This document shows, in pieces, positions 31,731 through 39,516 of a DNA stretch of 48,901 nt. A program made the position numbers and the translations under genes. The DNA comes from a virus, in the IMG/VR virus record IMGVR_UViG_3300033148_009804, positions 1-48,901 of that record; one strand, 5' to 3'. The notes under the pieces are model-generated. The model saw only the letters and a program-made list of their open reading frames with translations. It ran no database searches and was not told the DNA's origin. Position 1 is the stretch's first letter; each line of letters opens with the position of its first letter.

Positions 31731-32180
31731 ATGAGGCGGTTTCGAGTGACGCATGTTAGCGAGGGGGCGCTTGGAGCGCCAATCGTGATTGACGGAGCCC
31801 CGGCCGCGCTGGCGACCCGCGCCGGCGTCCCGCTCCCACAGTTCATGCAGGCATGGGCGATGAATCCGCGCCGCCGCGCAGGCGACCAACTCGAATATTC
31901 GTCCACGTCGGGATTCACGCTCACGATCGAGGCGCTGGCCGAGCCGGACGACGAGCCGGCGAAGACGCAGAGAGACCCGGCGGAAGAGATTGACGCCCGC
32001 GACCCCGACGTGCTGCGCTTCGAATGTCTCAGGTGCGGACGGGAAATCAGGGTCCCGCGCGGGGCGCAATCGGTCTCGCGCCAACTACGCGCGCTGGGCT
32101 GGCGCCGGACGATGGTCGGCATCCATTGCCCCGACTGCGCGTCGCCGGTCGCCGCCGAGAAGGGGGCGTCATGGGCGTGA
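31731..32180 (+). CDS. Early protein with C-terminal zinc ribbon
   Basis: A 149-residue protein with GAGGAG upstream. The C-terminus has a four-Cys ribbon (CLRCG near 98-102 and CPDC near 132-135). The N-terminal half, which includes AALATRAGVPLPQFMQAWAM near 24-43, may hold a degenerate helix-turn-helix. The function is unknown; a DNA-binding regulator is likely from context. Confidence 0.55.
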   Translation: MRRFRVTHVSEGALGAPIVIDGAPAALATRAGVPLPQFMQAWAMNPRRRAGDQLEYSSTSGFTLTIEALAEPDDEPAKTQRDPAEEIDARDPDVLRFECLRCGREIRVPRGAQSVSRQLRALGWRRTMVGIHCPDCASPVAAEKGASWA

Positions 32181-32584
32181 CGCCCGCGATGACACCGCAC
32201 GAGCCGTCGCTCAATCTCGATCGACTCTGTGACCGGCTCGCCGCCCACCTGCTTCCGCATTTCACGGCGGCCATTGATGCCTGGCGCCGGCCGAACCTGT
32301 CGAAACAGGAGGTCAAAACGCTCCTGCGCATCACGCGCGACAAGACACTGCGCCAGTACGAGCGGCTGGGACTGCCGCACATTCAGATCCGGCCGAACGG
32401 GCCGCATCTCTATCCGCGCCGCGCGCTGCATATGTGGCTGTGGAAATTCGCCAAGGGCGACCCGGCGACGCTGCTCGAGGCCGCGCCCGATCCGACCCCC
32501 CAAGACCTCGACGCCCTCGCGAAAGGCTGGGTCGCTGAAGCGCTGGCCCGCAAAAAAAAGACCCGCAAGAAGGCCGGCCCCTGA
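32171..32584 (+). CDS. Excisionase-like DNA-binding protein
   Basis: A 137-residue protein. LSKQEVKTLLRITRDKTLRQ near 43-62 followed by YERLGLPHIQIRPNGPHLYP and RRALHMWLW is the winged-helix HTH_17/excisionase pattern. GGGGGCGTC precedes the ATG, which overlaps the previous gene. The C-terminal 25 residues are Lys-rich. As the early gene next to the Cro-like one it may be the directionality factor for integrase, or another DNA-binding adaptor. Confidence 0.6.
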   Translation: MGVTPAMTPHEPSLNLDRLCDRLAAHLLPHFTAAIDAWRRPNLSKQEVKTLLRITRDKTLRQYERLGLPHIQIRPNGPHLYPRRALHMWLWKFAKGDPATLLEAAPDPTPQDLDALAKGWVAEALARKKKTRKKAGP

Positions 32585-32596
32585 GCCGGCCGAACA

Positions 32597-32629
32597 GGGG
32601 AGGAGGCGACTGCCCCTCGCCTCCTCCCC
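32597..32629 (+). repeat. Intercistronic GC hairpin, copy 1
   Basis: GGGGAGGAGGCGA (32597-32609) pairs perfectly with TCGCCTCCTCCCC (32617-32629) around CTGCCCC. A near copy recurs at 32958-32988; the two bracket one small gene. Confidence 0.8.
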
Positions 32630-32666
32630 ACCCCCCAATAACAGGGGCATGGAGGAGGAGACGCTG

Positions 32667-32936
32667 ATGGCTGTGACATTGGGCAAGAGGTATCGGGACA
32701 CGTTCCTCGGGTTTGAAGGCATCGCTTACTCCCGGCACGAATATCGCACGGGCTGCACGCGCGTCACGCTCCAAAAACTGTCCGAGGACGGCGGCGCGAT
32801 CAAGATGGAAACGTTCGACGAGCCCGAACTGGAAGAAGTTCGGACCGCGCAGCCGGCAGCGCCGCCGCCGAAACAAGAATCCGACCGGGGCGGCCCGCAT
32901 GACATGCCGGCGGCCCGCCCCGCGCCCGAGCGCTGA
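32667..32936 (+). CDS. Small phage hypothetical protein (KRYxDT type)
   Basis: An 89-residue protein. GGAGGAGGAG at 32651-32660 sets the ATG at 32667 over one at 32649. LGKRYRDTFLGFEGIAYSRH near 5-24 followed by YRTGCTRVTLQ resembles a widespread family of small phage early proteins of unknown role. The C-terminal third is Pro/Ala-rich. Confidence 0.55.
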   Translation: MAVTLGKRYRDTFLGFEGIAYSRHEYRTGCTRVTLQKLSEDGGAIKMETFDEPELEEVRTAQPAAPPPKQESDRGGPHDMPAARPAPER

Positions 32937-32957
32937 GCAACAATCGGCCCAGGGGGG

Positions 32958-32988
32958 GGGGAGGAGGCGTGCCCCTCGTCTCCTCCCC
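32958..32988 (+). repeat. Intercistronic GC hairpin, copy 2
   Basis: GGGGAGGAG (32958-32966) pairs with CTCCTCCCC (32980-32988); both arms and most of the loop match copy 1. A run of ten G precedes it (32952-32961). Confidence 0.75.
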
Positions 32989-33029
32989 ACCCCTGTTTCT
33001 GCGACACACGAGGGGCCAGGAGAGATGAG

Positions 33030-33551
33030 ATGAGCAAACGCGCGAGAAAACCGAGGGCGCCGAGGCAGAGCTGCGGGCGGCACGGCGGCCCGACGCCAGC
33101 GCACAAGCCCGCGAGGACGGGACACGAGGCCGAGGTGATGGTGGCCGACTGCTGCGGATGCGGCGGCGGCAAGGCGCTGCTACGCATCGATGGCGTCTGG
33201 TTCCTGTTCGTCAAGGCGTCCGACGGCATGGTCATGTCCAACGGACCCGTCCACACCTGCCCGCACTGCGGCTGCCCGCTCGACGAGCAGGGCGCCGACG
33301 ATCTGGCCCTACGAATGGCGACACTCCTCAAGCAGCCCGTCCAGCCCGAAGAGATGCCCCTGGCGCCCGCGCGGCTGTATCGCTGGCGAGGCGAGTGGGA
33401 CGCGCATCTGACGCAGGTCATGGGCGCCGTCGCCCCGCCGCGCACGCAGCCGTTCAAGATTTCCAAGCCCGCCCAGGAAACAGTTACGGGGCCACCAGAT
33501 GAATCTATCGGTATCAACCAACCAGGTGCGTCGAATCCGCTCACGGTTTGA
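33030..33551 (+). CDS. Early zinc-finger protein
   Basis: A 173-residue protein with a basic N-terminus (MSKRARKPRAPRQ) and two Cys clusters (CCGCGG near 41-46 and CPHCGC near 77-82) that likely bind zinc. CAGGAGAGATGAG precedes the ATG. The C-terminal 80 residues have no recognised domain. Probably a regulatory or nucleic-acid-binding early protein. Confidence 0.55.
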   Translation: MSKRARKPRAPRQSCGRHGGPTPAHKPARTGHEAEVMVADCCGCGGGKALLRIDGVWFLFVKASDGMVMSNGPVHTCPHCGCPLDEQGADDLALRMATLLKQPVQPEEMPLAPARLYRWRGEWDAHLTQVMGAVAPPRTQPFKISKPAQETVTGPPDESIGINQPGASNPLTV

Positions 33552-33792
33552 GGCCAAAGCCAAGGCGTGGCCCGGGACGCGGCCCCAGTTGCGTCACGCC
33601 CTGGCGCTGGCGGCGATTCTGGCCGAATCTGCAACGAACAAGAAGCGGCAGATGCGCGAGCCGCCGGCCCGCCTGATCGAGAGCATCTGCCGTCGGCTCG
33701 GGGCCCCCACGCCGTCGATCGATATTGAAGCCTCCCGCGCCGGCATCCTCTACCTCGCCCGCGCGCTGAGAAAATTGCGGAGACCGGCATGA
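33499..33792 (+). CDS. Small hypothetical early protein
   Basis: A 97-residue basic, mostly helical protein (VRRIRSRFEAKAKAWPG near 10-26, LRHALALAAILAESATNKK near 31-49). It overlaps the preceding gene by 53 bases and the next by 4. No ribosome binding site stands out, so the exact start is uncertain. Confidence 0.5.
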   Translation: MNLSVSTNQVRRIRSRFEAKAKAWPGTRPQLRHALALAAILAESATNKKRQMREPPARLIESICRRLGAPTPSIDIEASRAGILYLARALRKLRRPA

Positions 33793-34256
33793 AGCCCCAT
33801 ACAGCATTCAAGAACGTCTGCGACAGCGGCGCGCGGGAAGAATTCGCAACCGGCAGCCGCCGCGACACGCGCGCGGGTAAGGGCCGATACGATCTCATCA
33901 CGCCGATCGGCCTCAAGCGCCTGGCCGTGCATTATGAAAACGGCGCCTGCAAATACGGCGACCGGAACTGGGAACGAGGCCAGCCCGTCTCGCGCTACCT
34001 CGACAGCGCGATCAGGCACCTCTACGCCTATCTCGCCGGTGACCGGAGCGAAGACCATCTCGCCGCTGCTGCCTGGAACGCGCTGGGGGCAATTCACACC
34101 GAGGAAATGACGGCGGCGGGCGTCCTGCCGCCGGCGCTGAACGACGTGCCGTCGGGAAAGGAGGCGTCAGGTGAGGAAGCAGGTGCAGGGGAGCGTGGGG
34201 GCGACGCTGGTGGCGCTGTTGCGTGCGAATGCTGCTGCGCATCGCGCGGCCGGTGA
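33789..34256 (+). CDS. dATP/dGTP diphosphohydrolase-like protein (DUF5664 family)
   Basis: A 155-residue protein. GAREEFATGSRRDTRAGKGR near 14-33, YDLITPIGLKRLAVHYENGA near 34-53, KYGDRNWERGQP near 55-66 and DHLAAAAWNALGAIHTEEM near 88-106 match the conserved core of a phage family annotated as dATP/dGTP diphosphohydrolase N-terminal domain, an all-alpha MazG-like nucleotide hydrolase. The last 40 residues are Gly/Ala/Cys-rich and overlap the next gene. It would adjust dNTP pools during replication. Confidence 0.78.
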   Translation: MKPHTAFKNVCDSGAREEFATGSRRDTRAGKGRYDLITPIGLKRLAVHYENGACKYGDRNWERGQPVSRYLDSAIRHLYAYLAGDRSEDHLAAAAWNALGAIHTEEMTAAGVLPPALNDVPSGKEASGEEAGAGERGGDAGGAVACECCCASRGR

Positions 34257-34374
34257 CGAGGCCCGCGCGGAGCGACTCGAGGCCGAGGCCGACAAACTCG
34301 TGGCCCGGCACGGACTGATAGTTTCGCAACCCGAAAGGAGGCTGGAGCCATGTACGGCAGAAAAGAAGATATGA
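34171..34374 (+). CDS. Small helical protein
   Basis: A 67-residue protein with GTG start behind a strong AAAGGAGG at 34157-34164, although it lies inside the end of the previous gene. Composition is Ala/Arg/Glu-rich and helical (AHRAAGDEARAERLEAEADKL near 23-43). Unrecognised. The ribosome binding site is the main support. Confidence 0.5.
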   Translation: MRKQVQGSVGATLVALLRANAAAHRAAGDEARAERLEAEADKLVARHGLIVSQPERRLEPCTAEKKI

Positions 34375-34514
34375 CGCCGCCGCTGGTAAAGGGCGGACAG
34401 GGCCGCAGCGACGCCGAAGTTCACGAAAACGGCTTGGCGCTGACGAATCTCGGCGTCGTCACCGCAATCGTTCTCGTGGTGGCGATAATTCTGATCTGGC
34501 TCGCGGGCTTGTGA
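34350..34514 (+). CDS. 54-residue membrane protein
   Basis: A short gene with AAAGGAGG at 34334-34341 and an ATG at 34350. The N-terminal 32 residues are polar; residues about 33-53 (NLGVVTAIVLVVAIILIWLA) form one transmembrane helix. Its stop is 10 bases before the HD-hydrolase gene. Function unknown. Confidence 0.55.
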   Translation: MYGRKEDMTPPLVKGGQGRSDAEVHENGLALTNLGVVTAIVLVVAIILIWLAGL

Positions 34515-34524
34515 GGAGGCTGTC

Positions 34525-35103
34525 ATGCAGATGCAAACTTACACGGGGCGCATGATCGATCCGCTGAATCTGCGCCCCGCAGACGTCGACATTATCGACG
34601 TCGCCCACGCGCTCTCGAACACCTGTCGCTTCGGCGGCCACACGCGCAGTTTTTATTCGGTCGCCGAGCATTCGCTTCTCGTCAGCCATCTCGTCCCGCA
34701 CGAGCACGCGCTCTGCGGGCTCCTGCACGACGCGCCGGAAGCCTATCTCGGCGACGTGATTTGGCCGCTGAAGCCCCGCATGTTCCTCCAGTTCGGCGAG
34801 ACGCCTGGTCCGTTCGGTCACTACGAAGATCGACTCTGGTGCGATGCCATCGCTCCGGCCTTTGACCTGCCAGCGTTCATGCCCCGCTGTATCAAAGAAG
34901 CCGACGACATGGCCGTCGCCGCCGAGGCGGAATTCTTCATGGGCCACGGCGCACCCGCAAGTTGGACAGAACTCCGCCTGCTGCCGAAGCCCCCAGTCGT
35001 AATCTTCAGTTGCTACGACCCGCCCGGTGCCCGGAAACGCTTCCTCGAACGCTTCCAGGAACTGAGCGCGCCCGCCGAAACCCCTGCAGGAGGCGTGAAA
35101 TGA
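34525..35103 (+). CDS. HD-domain nucleotide phosphohydrolase (YfbR/DatZ-like)
   Basis: A 192-residue HD-superfamily enzyme. CRFGGHTRSFYSVAEHSLLV near 34-53 and LLHDAPEAYLGDV near 66-78 (His68-Asp69) are the metal-binding motifs; the order matches phage YfbR-like dNTP phosphohydrolases. GAGGAGG precedes the ATG. Together with the diphosphohydrolase gene it suggests trimming of dATP or other dNTPs. No PurZ-type gene is present, so a 2-aminoadenine genome is not supported. Confidence 0.8.
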   Translation: MQMQTYTGRMIDPLNLRPADVDIIDVAHALSNTCRFGGHTRSFYSVAEHSLLVSHLVPHEHALCGLLHDAPEAYLGDVIWPLKPRMFLQFGETPGPFGHYEDRLWCDAIAPAFDLPAFMPRCIKEADDMAVAAEAEFFMGHGAPASWTELRLLPKPPVVIFSCYDPPGARKRFLERFQELSAPAETPAGGVK

Positions 35104-36242
35104 AAATCACGATGGATCGTAAGGCGCTGGAAGCGGCTGCGGTCGCCGCGGCGAAGGTTGCCGAGAAAAAATCCGTGAAGCCGATCCTCGAATGCGTCCT
35201 GATCGAGGCCACCGAAGGCGGCCTGGTGCGTCTTACTTCGACTGACCTCGAGGTCGCCATGCGCTACTTATTCATAGGCGGGACCGAACTCGCGGGCGAC
35301 GTCGTCGTCGACGACCCCGGCGCCGTCGTGATCGATGCCGGAGTCTTGGCGCAGATCGTTCGCGCCGGCGAGGCCGATCTTATCAGCATTTCACGCATCG
35401 ACGGCGAACCAGCGCACATCGTTTGCGGCGCCGACACATACGATCTGCCGGTCGCCGAGGCCGACGAGTTTCCCGTTTTTCCTGAGCCGCCGGAAAAGGG
35501 GCGACTTGCCCTCGAGCTGGACGCCGCGACCTTGTCCTGCGCTTTGCTGCAGGTCACTCACGCCGCGGCGTCGGTCCCAAGTTCCTACGCGCTGAACGGC
35601 GTCCTGCTCGCCTCAGAAGAACGAGGCGAGAGGGTCGGTCTCCGCCTGGTAGCGGCCAACGGGCACTGCCTCTGCACCCGCAGGATCGAAACGGAAGCGG
35701 TCGCGGGCAAAGCGCAGTCAACGATCGCGCCTGTGCCGGGCCTCGCGCGCCTGCACAACCTCCTGCCGAGCGAAGGCAACGTGACGCTGACGCTTTCGCC
35801 GAACCAGGTCCGCGCAGAGGCCGACGGCTGGGAACTGGCGATGATTCCGATCTCTGGTCAATACCCGGACTGGAACGATATTGTGCCGGAACCCGAGGAC
35901 GTGAGTCTCGCGGTGCCCGCCGACGCCCTGGCGGCGACGGTGGCGCGCGCAGCCATCGTGACGGATCCCGAGAGCGTCGGCGTCCAGGTGAAAATCGCCG
36001 GCGGTGAGGTGCTGATCACGGCCCAGGCGCCGAACAGGGGTCGCGCCGAGGCGCGCCTGCCCGTCCTCTACACCGGCGAGGCGATGGAGGCGGTGCTGAA
36101 CGCGAAATATCTCATTGCGACGCTCAAACCGCTCGACGGCACCGAGGTTCGTATCGAGATACGCGGAAACAACAAGCCGACGACGATCCGCACGGACGAT
36201 TTTATCGGCCTGATCATGCCCATCACACGCGAGGATGCGTGA
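35100..36242 (+). CDS. dnaN: DNA polymerase III beta subunit (sliding clamp)
   Basis: A 380-residue protein with the three-domain layout of the bacterial beta clamp (family about 365-380). MKITMDRKALEAAAVAAAKV at the start, ILECVLIEATEGGLVRLTST near 31-50, SSYALNGVLL near 161 and the C-terminal IGLIMPITR (the VMPMR-type clamp end) are typical. It encircles DNA and holds the polymerase. AGGAGG at 35089-35094 precedes the ATG, which overlaps the previous stop. No polymerase gene is seen, so it probably recruits host Pol III or other host enzymes. Confidence 0.92.
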   Translation: MKITMDRKALEAAAVAAAKVAEKKSVKPILECVLIEATEGGLVRLTSTDLEVAMRYLFIGGTELAGDVVVDDPGAVVIDAGVLAQIVRAGEADLISISRIDGEPAHIVCGADTYDLPVAEADEFPVFPEPPEKGRLALELDAATLSCALLQVTHAAASVPSSYALNGVLLASEERGERVGLRLVAANGHCLCTRRIETEAVAGKAQSTIAPVPGLARLHNLLPSEGNVTLTLSPNQVRAEADGWELAMIPISGQYPDWNDIVPEPEDVSLAVPADALAATVARAAIVTDPESVGVQVKIAGGEVLITAQAPNRGRAEARLPVLYTGEAMEAVLNAKYLIATLKPLDGTEVRIEIRGNNKPTTIRTDDFIGLIMPITREDA

Positions 36243-36245
36243 CGG

Positions 36246-37157
36246 ATGAACTCTGCCTTTCGCGAGCAGGTGCGGGCGGCGAATGCCGTCGAAGAGGTGG
36301 CGCGCGAGCGCCTGGGACCGCCCGCGCGCACGGAGCCGAGCGGTCTCAAGTGGTGCTGCCCGTTCCACGACGAAGAGACCCCGTCGTTCAATGTCCAGCC
36401 AGGGCACAAGGGCTTCAAGTGCTTCGGCTGCGGCGCGAGCGGCGATGTTTTCCAATTCGTGATGCTGCTCGACAACTGCGATTTTCCCACGGCGCTACAA
36501 ACCCTTGCCCAGCGGGCCGGGATTCCCCTGCCTGACGATGCCCTTACCCATCGCCAGGCGCGACGCCCCCACACGTCGCCGTCCCGGCCCGCTCCTCCTC
36601 GCAAACGTCCGGCGCAGAAACCGTCGCGTCCGAAAGAGCCGCCCCGCGGCTGCATGGTCGAGGCGCTGGCCGAGGCGAAGGGCGTCTCGCCGGCGCTGCT
36701 CGCCGAGTATGGCGTCGTGCAGTCGGGCAAGAACGTGCGGATCGAGTATCGCCTCGAGGACGGCGCCCCCGCGCCCCGTCAACGCTTGCGCCTCGACGTG
36801 ACGGCACGGCGCGGGAGCCGTTGGCTCGGCAAGGGGTCGCTCACGCCCTACGGCCTCTGGCGACTGGCCCATGCACGCGAGCAGGGCTACCTGGTCCTGG
36901 TCGAGGGCGAGTCTGACTGTTGGGCGCTGTGGGCGCACGGATTTCCCGCGCTCGGGATCCCCGGCGCGACACAGCCGCGGACGCTCGAGGCAGAGCATCT
37001 GCGCGGAATCAACACGCTCTACATTCTGGACGAGGGCGACGGCGGCGGCGCGACCTTTCTCGCCGGCCTGGCGATCCGCTTGCGCGAAATCAAGTTCGCC
37101 GGCGACGTGAAGATCGTTCACACGTCGAACAGCAGCGAGGGAAATAATGACGATTGA
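36246..37157 (+). CDS. DNA primase (CHC2 zinc finger + Toprim)
   Basis: A 303-residue primase. The CHC2 zinc finger is complete: Cys38, His41, Cys59 and Cys62 in CCPFHDEETPSF and GFKCFGC, followed by ASGDVFQFVM. After a Pro/Arg linker (about 103-135) a Toprim-like domain is seen with YLVLVEGESDCWALW near 215-229 and YILDEGDGGG near 259-268. It would make RNA primers for the neighbouring SF3 helicase. It is shorter than DnaG because the central RNA polymerase domain is reduced, as in many phage primases. The tRNA gene begins two bases after its stop. Confidence 0.88.
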   Translation: MNSAFREQVRAANAVEEVARERLGPPARTEPSGLKWCCPFHDEETPSFNVQPGHKGFKCFGCGASGDVFQFVMLLDNCDFPTALQTLAQRAGIPLPDDALTHRQARRPHTSPSRPAPPRKRPAQKPSRPKEPPRGCMVEALAEAKGVSPALLAEYGVVQSGKNVRIEYRLEDGAPAPRQRLRLDVTARRGSRWLGKGSLTPYGLWRLAHAREQGYLVLVEGESDCWALWAHGFPALGIPGATQPRTLEAEHLRGINTLYILDEGDGGGATFLAGLAIRLREIKFAGDVKIVHTSNSSEGNNDD

Positions 37158-37159
37158 GA

Positions 37160-37235
37160 CGCGGGTGGCTGGGCCTGGTGGTCCGGCGGGGTTCATGTCC
37201 CCGCGAGCCGGGTTCGATTCCCGGGCCCGCTCCCA
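37160..37235 (+). tRNA. tRNA with CAU anticodon (Met, possibly initiator-like)
   Basis: A 76-nt cloverleaf: acceptor CGCGGGT/GCCCGCT, D-arm CTGG/CCGG, anticodon arm CGGGG-TTCATGT-CCCCG, variable CGAG, T-arm CCGGG-TTCGATT-CCCGG, discriminator C and encoded CCA. Anticodon CAU reads Met (or Ile if lysidine-modified). An unpaired 1-72 (C/T) and three G-C pairs closing the anticodon stem are initiator-tRNA marks. Against that, base 8 is G instead of U, base 26 is missing, and pair 11-24 is of elongator type. It may be functional or partly decayed. Confidence 0.7.
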
Positions 37236-37256
37236 ATTCGCACTGTAGCGAGGCCG

Positions 37257-39068
37257 ATGACGACAGCCGAGGCGGAAACGACGAAAGATCCTGCTGCGCT
37301 GCTGGTAGCCGTGGGCGCTGAGGCGTTTCCAGACAGGTTTCAGGCATGTCTGGATGCGGCTGAGCCTCTCAAGGAGCCGCCGGCGGATGAACCGCCGCAC
37401 GGGGCGCCTGCAGGAAGCGGCGAGACACTTGCGCCGCTGATGTTCGCGCCCCGGGTGATTGCCGAGGCGTTTATCGAGTCGGGCTGGCGGCTGCGCTACC
37501 ATCGCGGGGCATGGTATCGGTTCGACGGGCGTGCTTATGCGCCGCTGGCCGAGGAAGAATTGGCGGCCAGGGTGGCGGAATTGATTCGAGATCGCGTATG
37601 GCTGAAGATCACACGCAAGGAGCCGACGGAATTCGCCGGCGATCCGAGCCGCGCGACAGTCAATAATGTCCTGGTGAATCTCAGCGGCGAGGCCGTGATT
37701 TCGGGCGCACTCGAGCCGCCCTGCTGGCTTGACGGCCGCTCGGCGCGTAACGTCCTGATTCTGCGCAACGGCCTCCTCGATTTGGATCGGTTCTTCGACG
37801 GCGCCCGTGAGGAAATCGAACGCCGCCCGCGTGTCGAATTGATTCCAGGCGACATGCAACCCCGCGCGCGCGTCACGTTTCCGGACGAAGCCCCACGCGA
37901 GGTGACGCTCTCGGACGAAGGGGTCTGGTCATGCGAGTGCGAAGAATTCGCGCGCACGGCGACCTGCGTCCATGCGGAAGCGGCCTCTATGGCCGACGAG
38001 GTCGGGCTCGACGACGATCTTCGCCTCAAGGGCTGCCCCCGCGCCCCCTTACATTTCCGAGCGGAATCAGGACTCGCCGATCACACGCCGGACCTCTTCG
38101 CAGTAAACAGCCTCCCTTATGAGTTCGACCCGGACGCTGAATGCCCCGCGTGGGAGGCGTTTCTGGGCCGTGTTTTACCAGACACGGGTTGCCAGCGCGT
38201 CCTGTCCGAGTGGTTCGGTTGGTGTCTGATTCCATGCCAGGCGTATCAGAAACTCCTCCTGCTGCGCGGCGAGGGCGCAAACGGCAAGAGCGTGGCGATG
38301 GGTGTGTTGCGGAATCTGGTCGGCGCCCGCAACTGCTCGGCCGTGCCGCTCGAACAACTGCACCTTCCGCACTCGCTGGCGCCGCTCGTCGGGAAGTTGC
38401 TGAATCTGGCCACCGAGTGGGGGCACATCGATAGAATCGGCCTTATGACCCTCAAGGCGGTGACGGGTGGCGATTCGGTGACAATCAACCCCAAGCATCG
38501 GGCTCAATTCGAGGCGCTCCTGCCGACCCGATTCATCGTCGCCAGCAACGAGGCGCCGCGTGTGATTGATCGAAGCAACGCCACCTGGCGACGTCTAATG
38601 GTGATGCCCTTGGACGTGACGATTCCGCTCACAGAGCAGCGTCCGCTCGAAACGCTGATTAGTGAGTTGTGCGACGAGTTGCCGGGCATCCTGCTCTGGG
38701 CGCTCCGAGGTCTGTGGAGGTTACGGCGTCGGGGTCGATTCGCATTGCCGGAGGCGATGCGCCGGGCTGCTGTTGATATTCGAGAAGAGTCGAATCCGGC
38801 GGCGTCGTGGTGCGATGAGAACCTCGAGGCGACGCAGGTCGAGGGCGACTTCGTCGTGTTGACTGAAGCCTATTCCAAGTACAGGCGCTTCTGCGACACA
38901 GGCGGGTACAAGCCGTTGAATCGGAATCATTTCGCGAGGGAAATCAGGCGCTGGTTTCATCGCCAGACTGGCACGACGGCAGACGTGCGACGTGAGCGGC
39001 AGGCGGGGCGGCGCGTGCGCGTGCTGCATGGAATCACGCTGCCGTTCAGGCTCGAGGGGGAGGACTGA
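37257..39068 (+). CDS. P4/D5-type SF3 helicase with SWIM insertion
   Basis: A 603-residue replicative helicase. The D5 N-terminal region has LRNGLLDLDRFFDG near 169-182. Normally the chain continues into the 'FAVNSLPYEFDPDAECPAW' segment (281-299), but here about 60 residues are inserted with CECEEF...CVH (Cys226, Cys228, Cys237, His239), a SWIM zinc finger. The ATPase follows with GEGANGKS (Walker A, 338-345), a LNLATEWG segment near 381 and NATWRRLMVMPL near 441. It unwinds DNA at the origin, probably loaded next to the iteron-rich region just downstream. Confidence 0.88.
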   Translation: MTTAEAETTKDPAALLVAVGAEAFPDRFQACLDAAEPLKEPPADEPPHGAPAGSGETLAPLMFAPRVIAEAFIESGWRLRYHRGAWYRFDGRAYAPLAEEELAARVAELIRDRVWLKITRKEPTEFAGDPSRATVNNVLVNLSGEAVISGALEPPCWLDGRSARNVLILRNGLLDLDRFFDGAREEIERRPRVELIPGDMQPRARVTFPDEAPREVTLSDEGVWSCECEEFARTATCVHAEAASMADEVGLDDDLRLKGCPRAPLHFRAESGLADHTPDLFAVNSLPYEFDPDAECPAWEAFLGRVLPDTGCQRVLSEWFGWCLIPCQAYQKLLLLRGEGANGKSVAMGVLRNLVGARNCSAVPLEQLHLPHSLAPLVGKLLNLATEWGHIDRIGLMTLKAVTGGDSVTINPKHRAQFEALLPTRFIVASNEAPRVIDRSNATWRRLMVMPLDVTIPLTEQRPLETLISELCDELPGILLWALRGLWRLRRRGRFALPEAMRRAAVDIREESNPAASWCDENLEATQVEGDFVVLTEAYSKYRRFCDTGGYKPLNRNHFAREIRRWFHRQTGTTADVRRERQAGRRVRVLHGITLPFRLEGED

Positions 39069-39516
39069 ATGGTTGCCAGGCGCAGTGATTTACCGGGACA
39101 CGACCGGGACAGGCGGGGCGATTTGTGCCACGACCCGGCGGAGTCATGTCACTCACAGAGAATTGGGGCGCGGGGTGTCCCGGCCATGGCCCGCGTGGCC
39201 CAGTCATGTCCCGATCAATCTGGTTTATCGGGCCGGGGTCAAGGTCTTGCGGCAGCGCGAGTTAGGACAGGCTGGGACCGGTCACCCAGTCAATTTCTAT
39301 CTACACGCGTGAGAAAACAAAAGAGAACGCGAAAAACGTGTTTGCATACGCGTATATGGAAATTGATCGGGCCACCGGGACAATGGCTACAAACACGGCG
39401 CGAACCAGACCGGCAGAACGGGTCCTTCCTGCCCACCCCAAGCCGGGCAGTTAGAGGTGATGGCGTGGAAAAAGGGACAATGACCGGTCGGTTTGGGCCG
39501 GCAGGGGAGGCGCTGG
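39069..39516 (+). other. Candidate replication origin with GGGACA iterons
   Basis: A 448-bp stretch between helicase and terminase. CCGGGACA occurs at 39093, 39104 and 39375; its complement TGTCCCGG at 39176 and TGTCCCGA at 39207; GGGACA again at 39474. GACCGGTC palindromes lie at 39276-39283 and 39482-39489. An AT-rich segment (about 39290-39370) could be the unwinding element. The one long frame across it has shadow-like composition and is not accepted as a gene. Confidence 0.55.

Noticed and set aside
33789-35103. A 2-aminoadenine (Z) genome system
   Set aside because: The two hydrolases fit, but no PurZ-like adenylosuccinate synthetase or PolA-type polymerase is visible.
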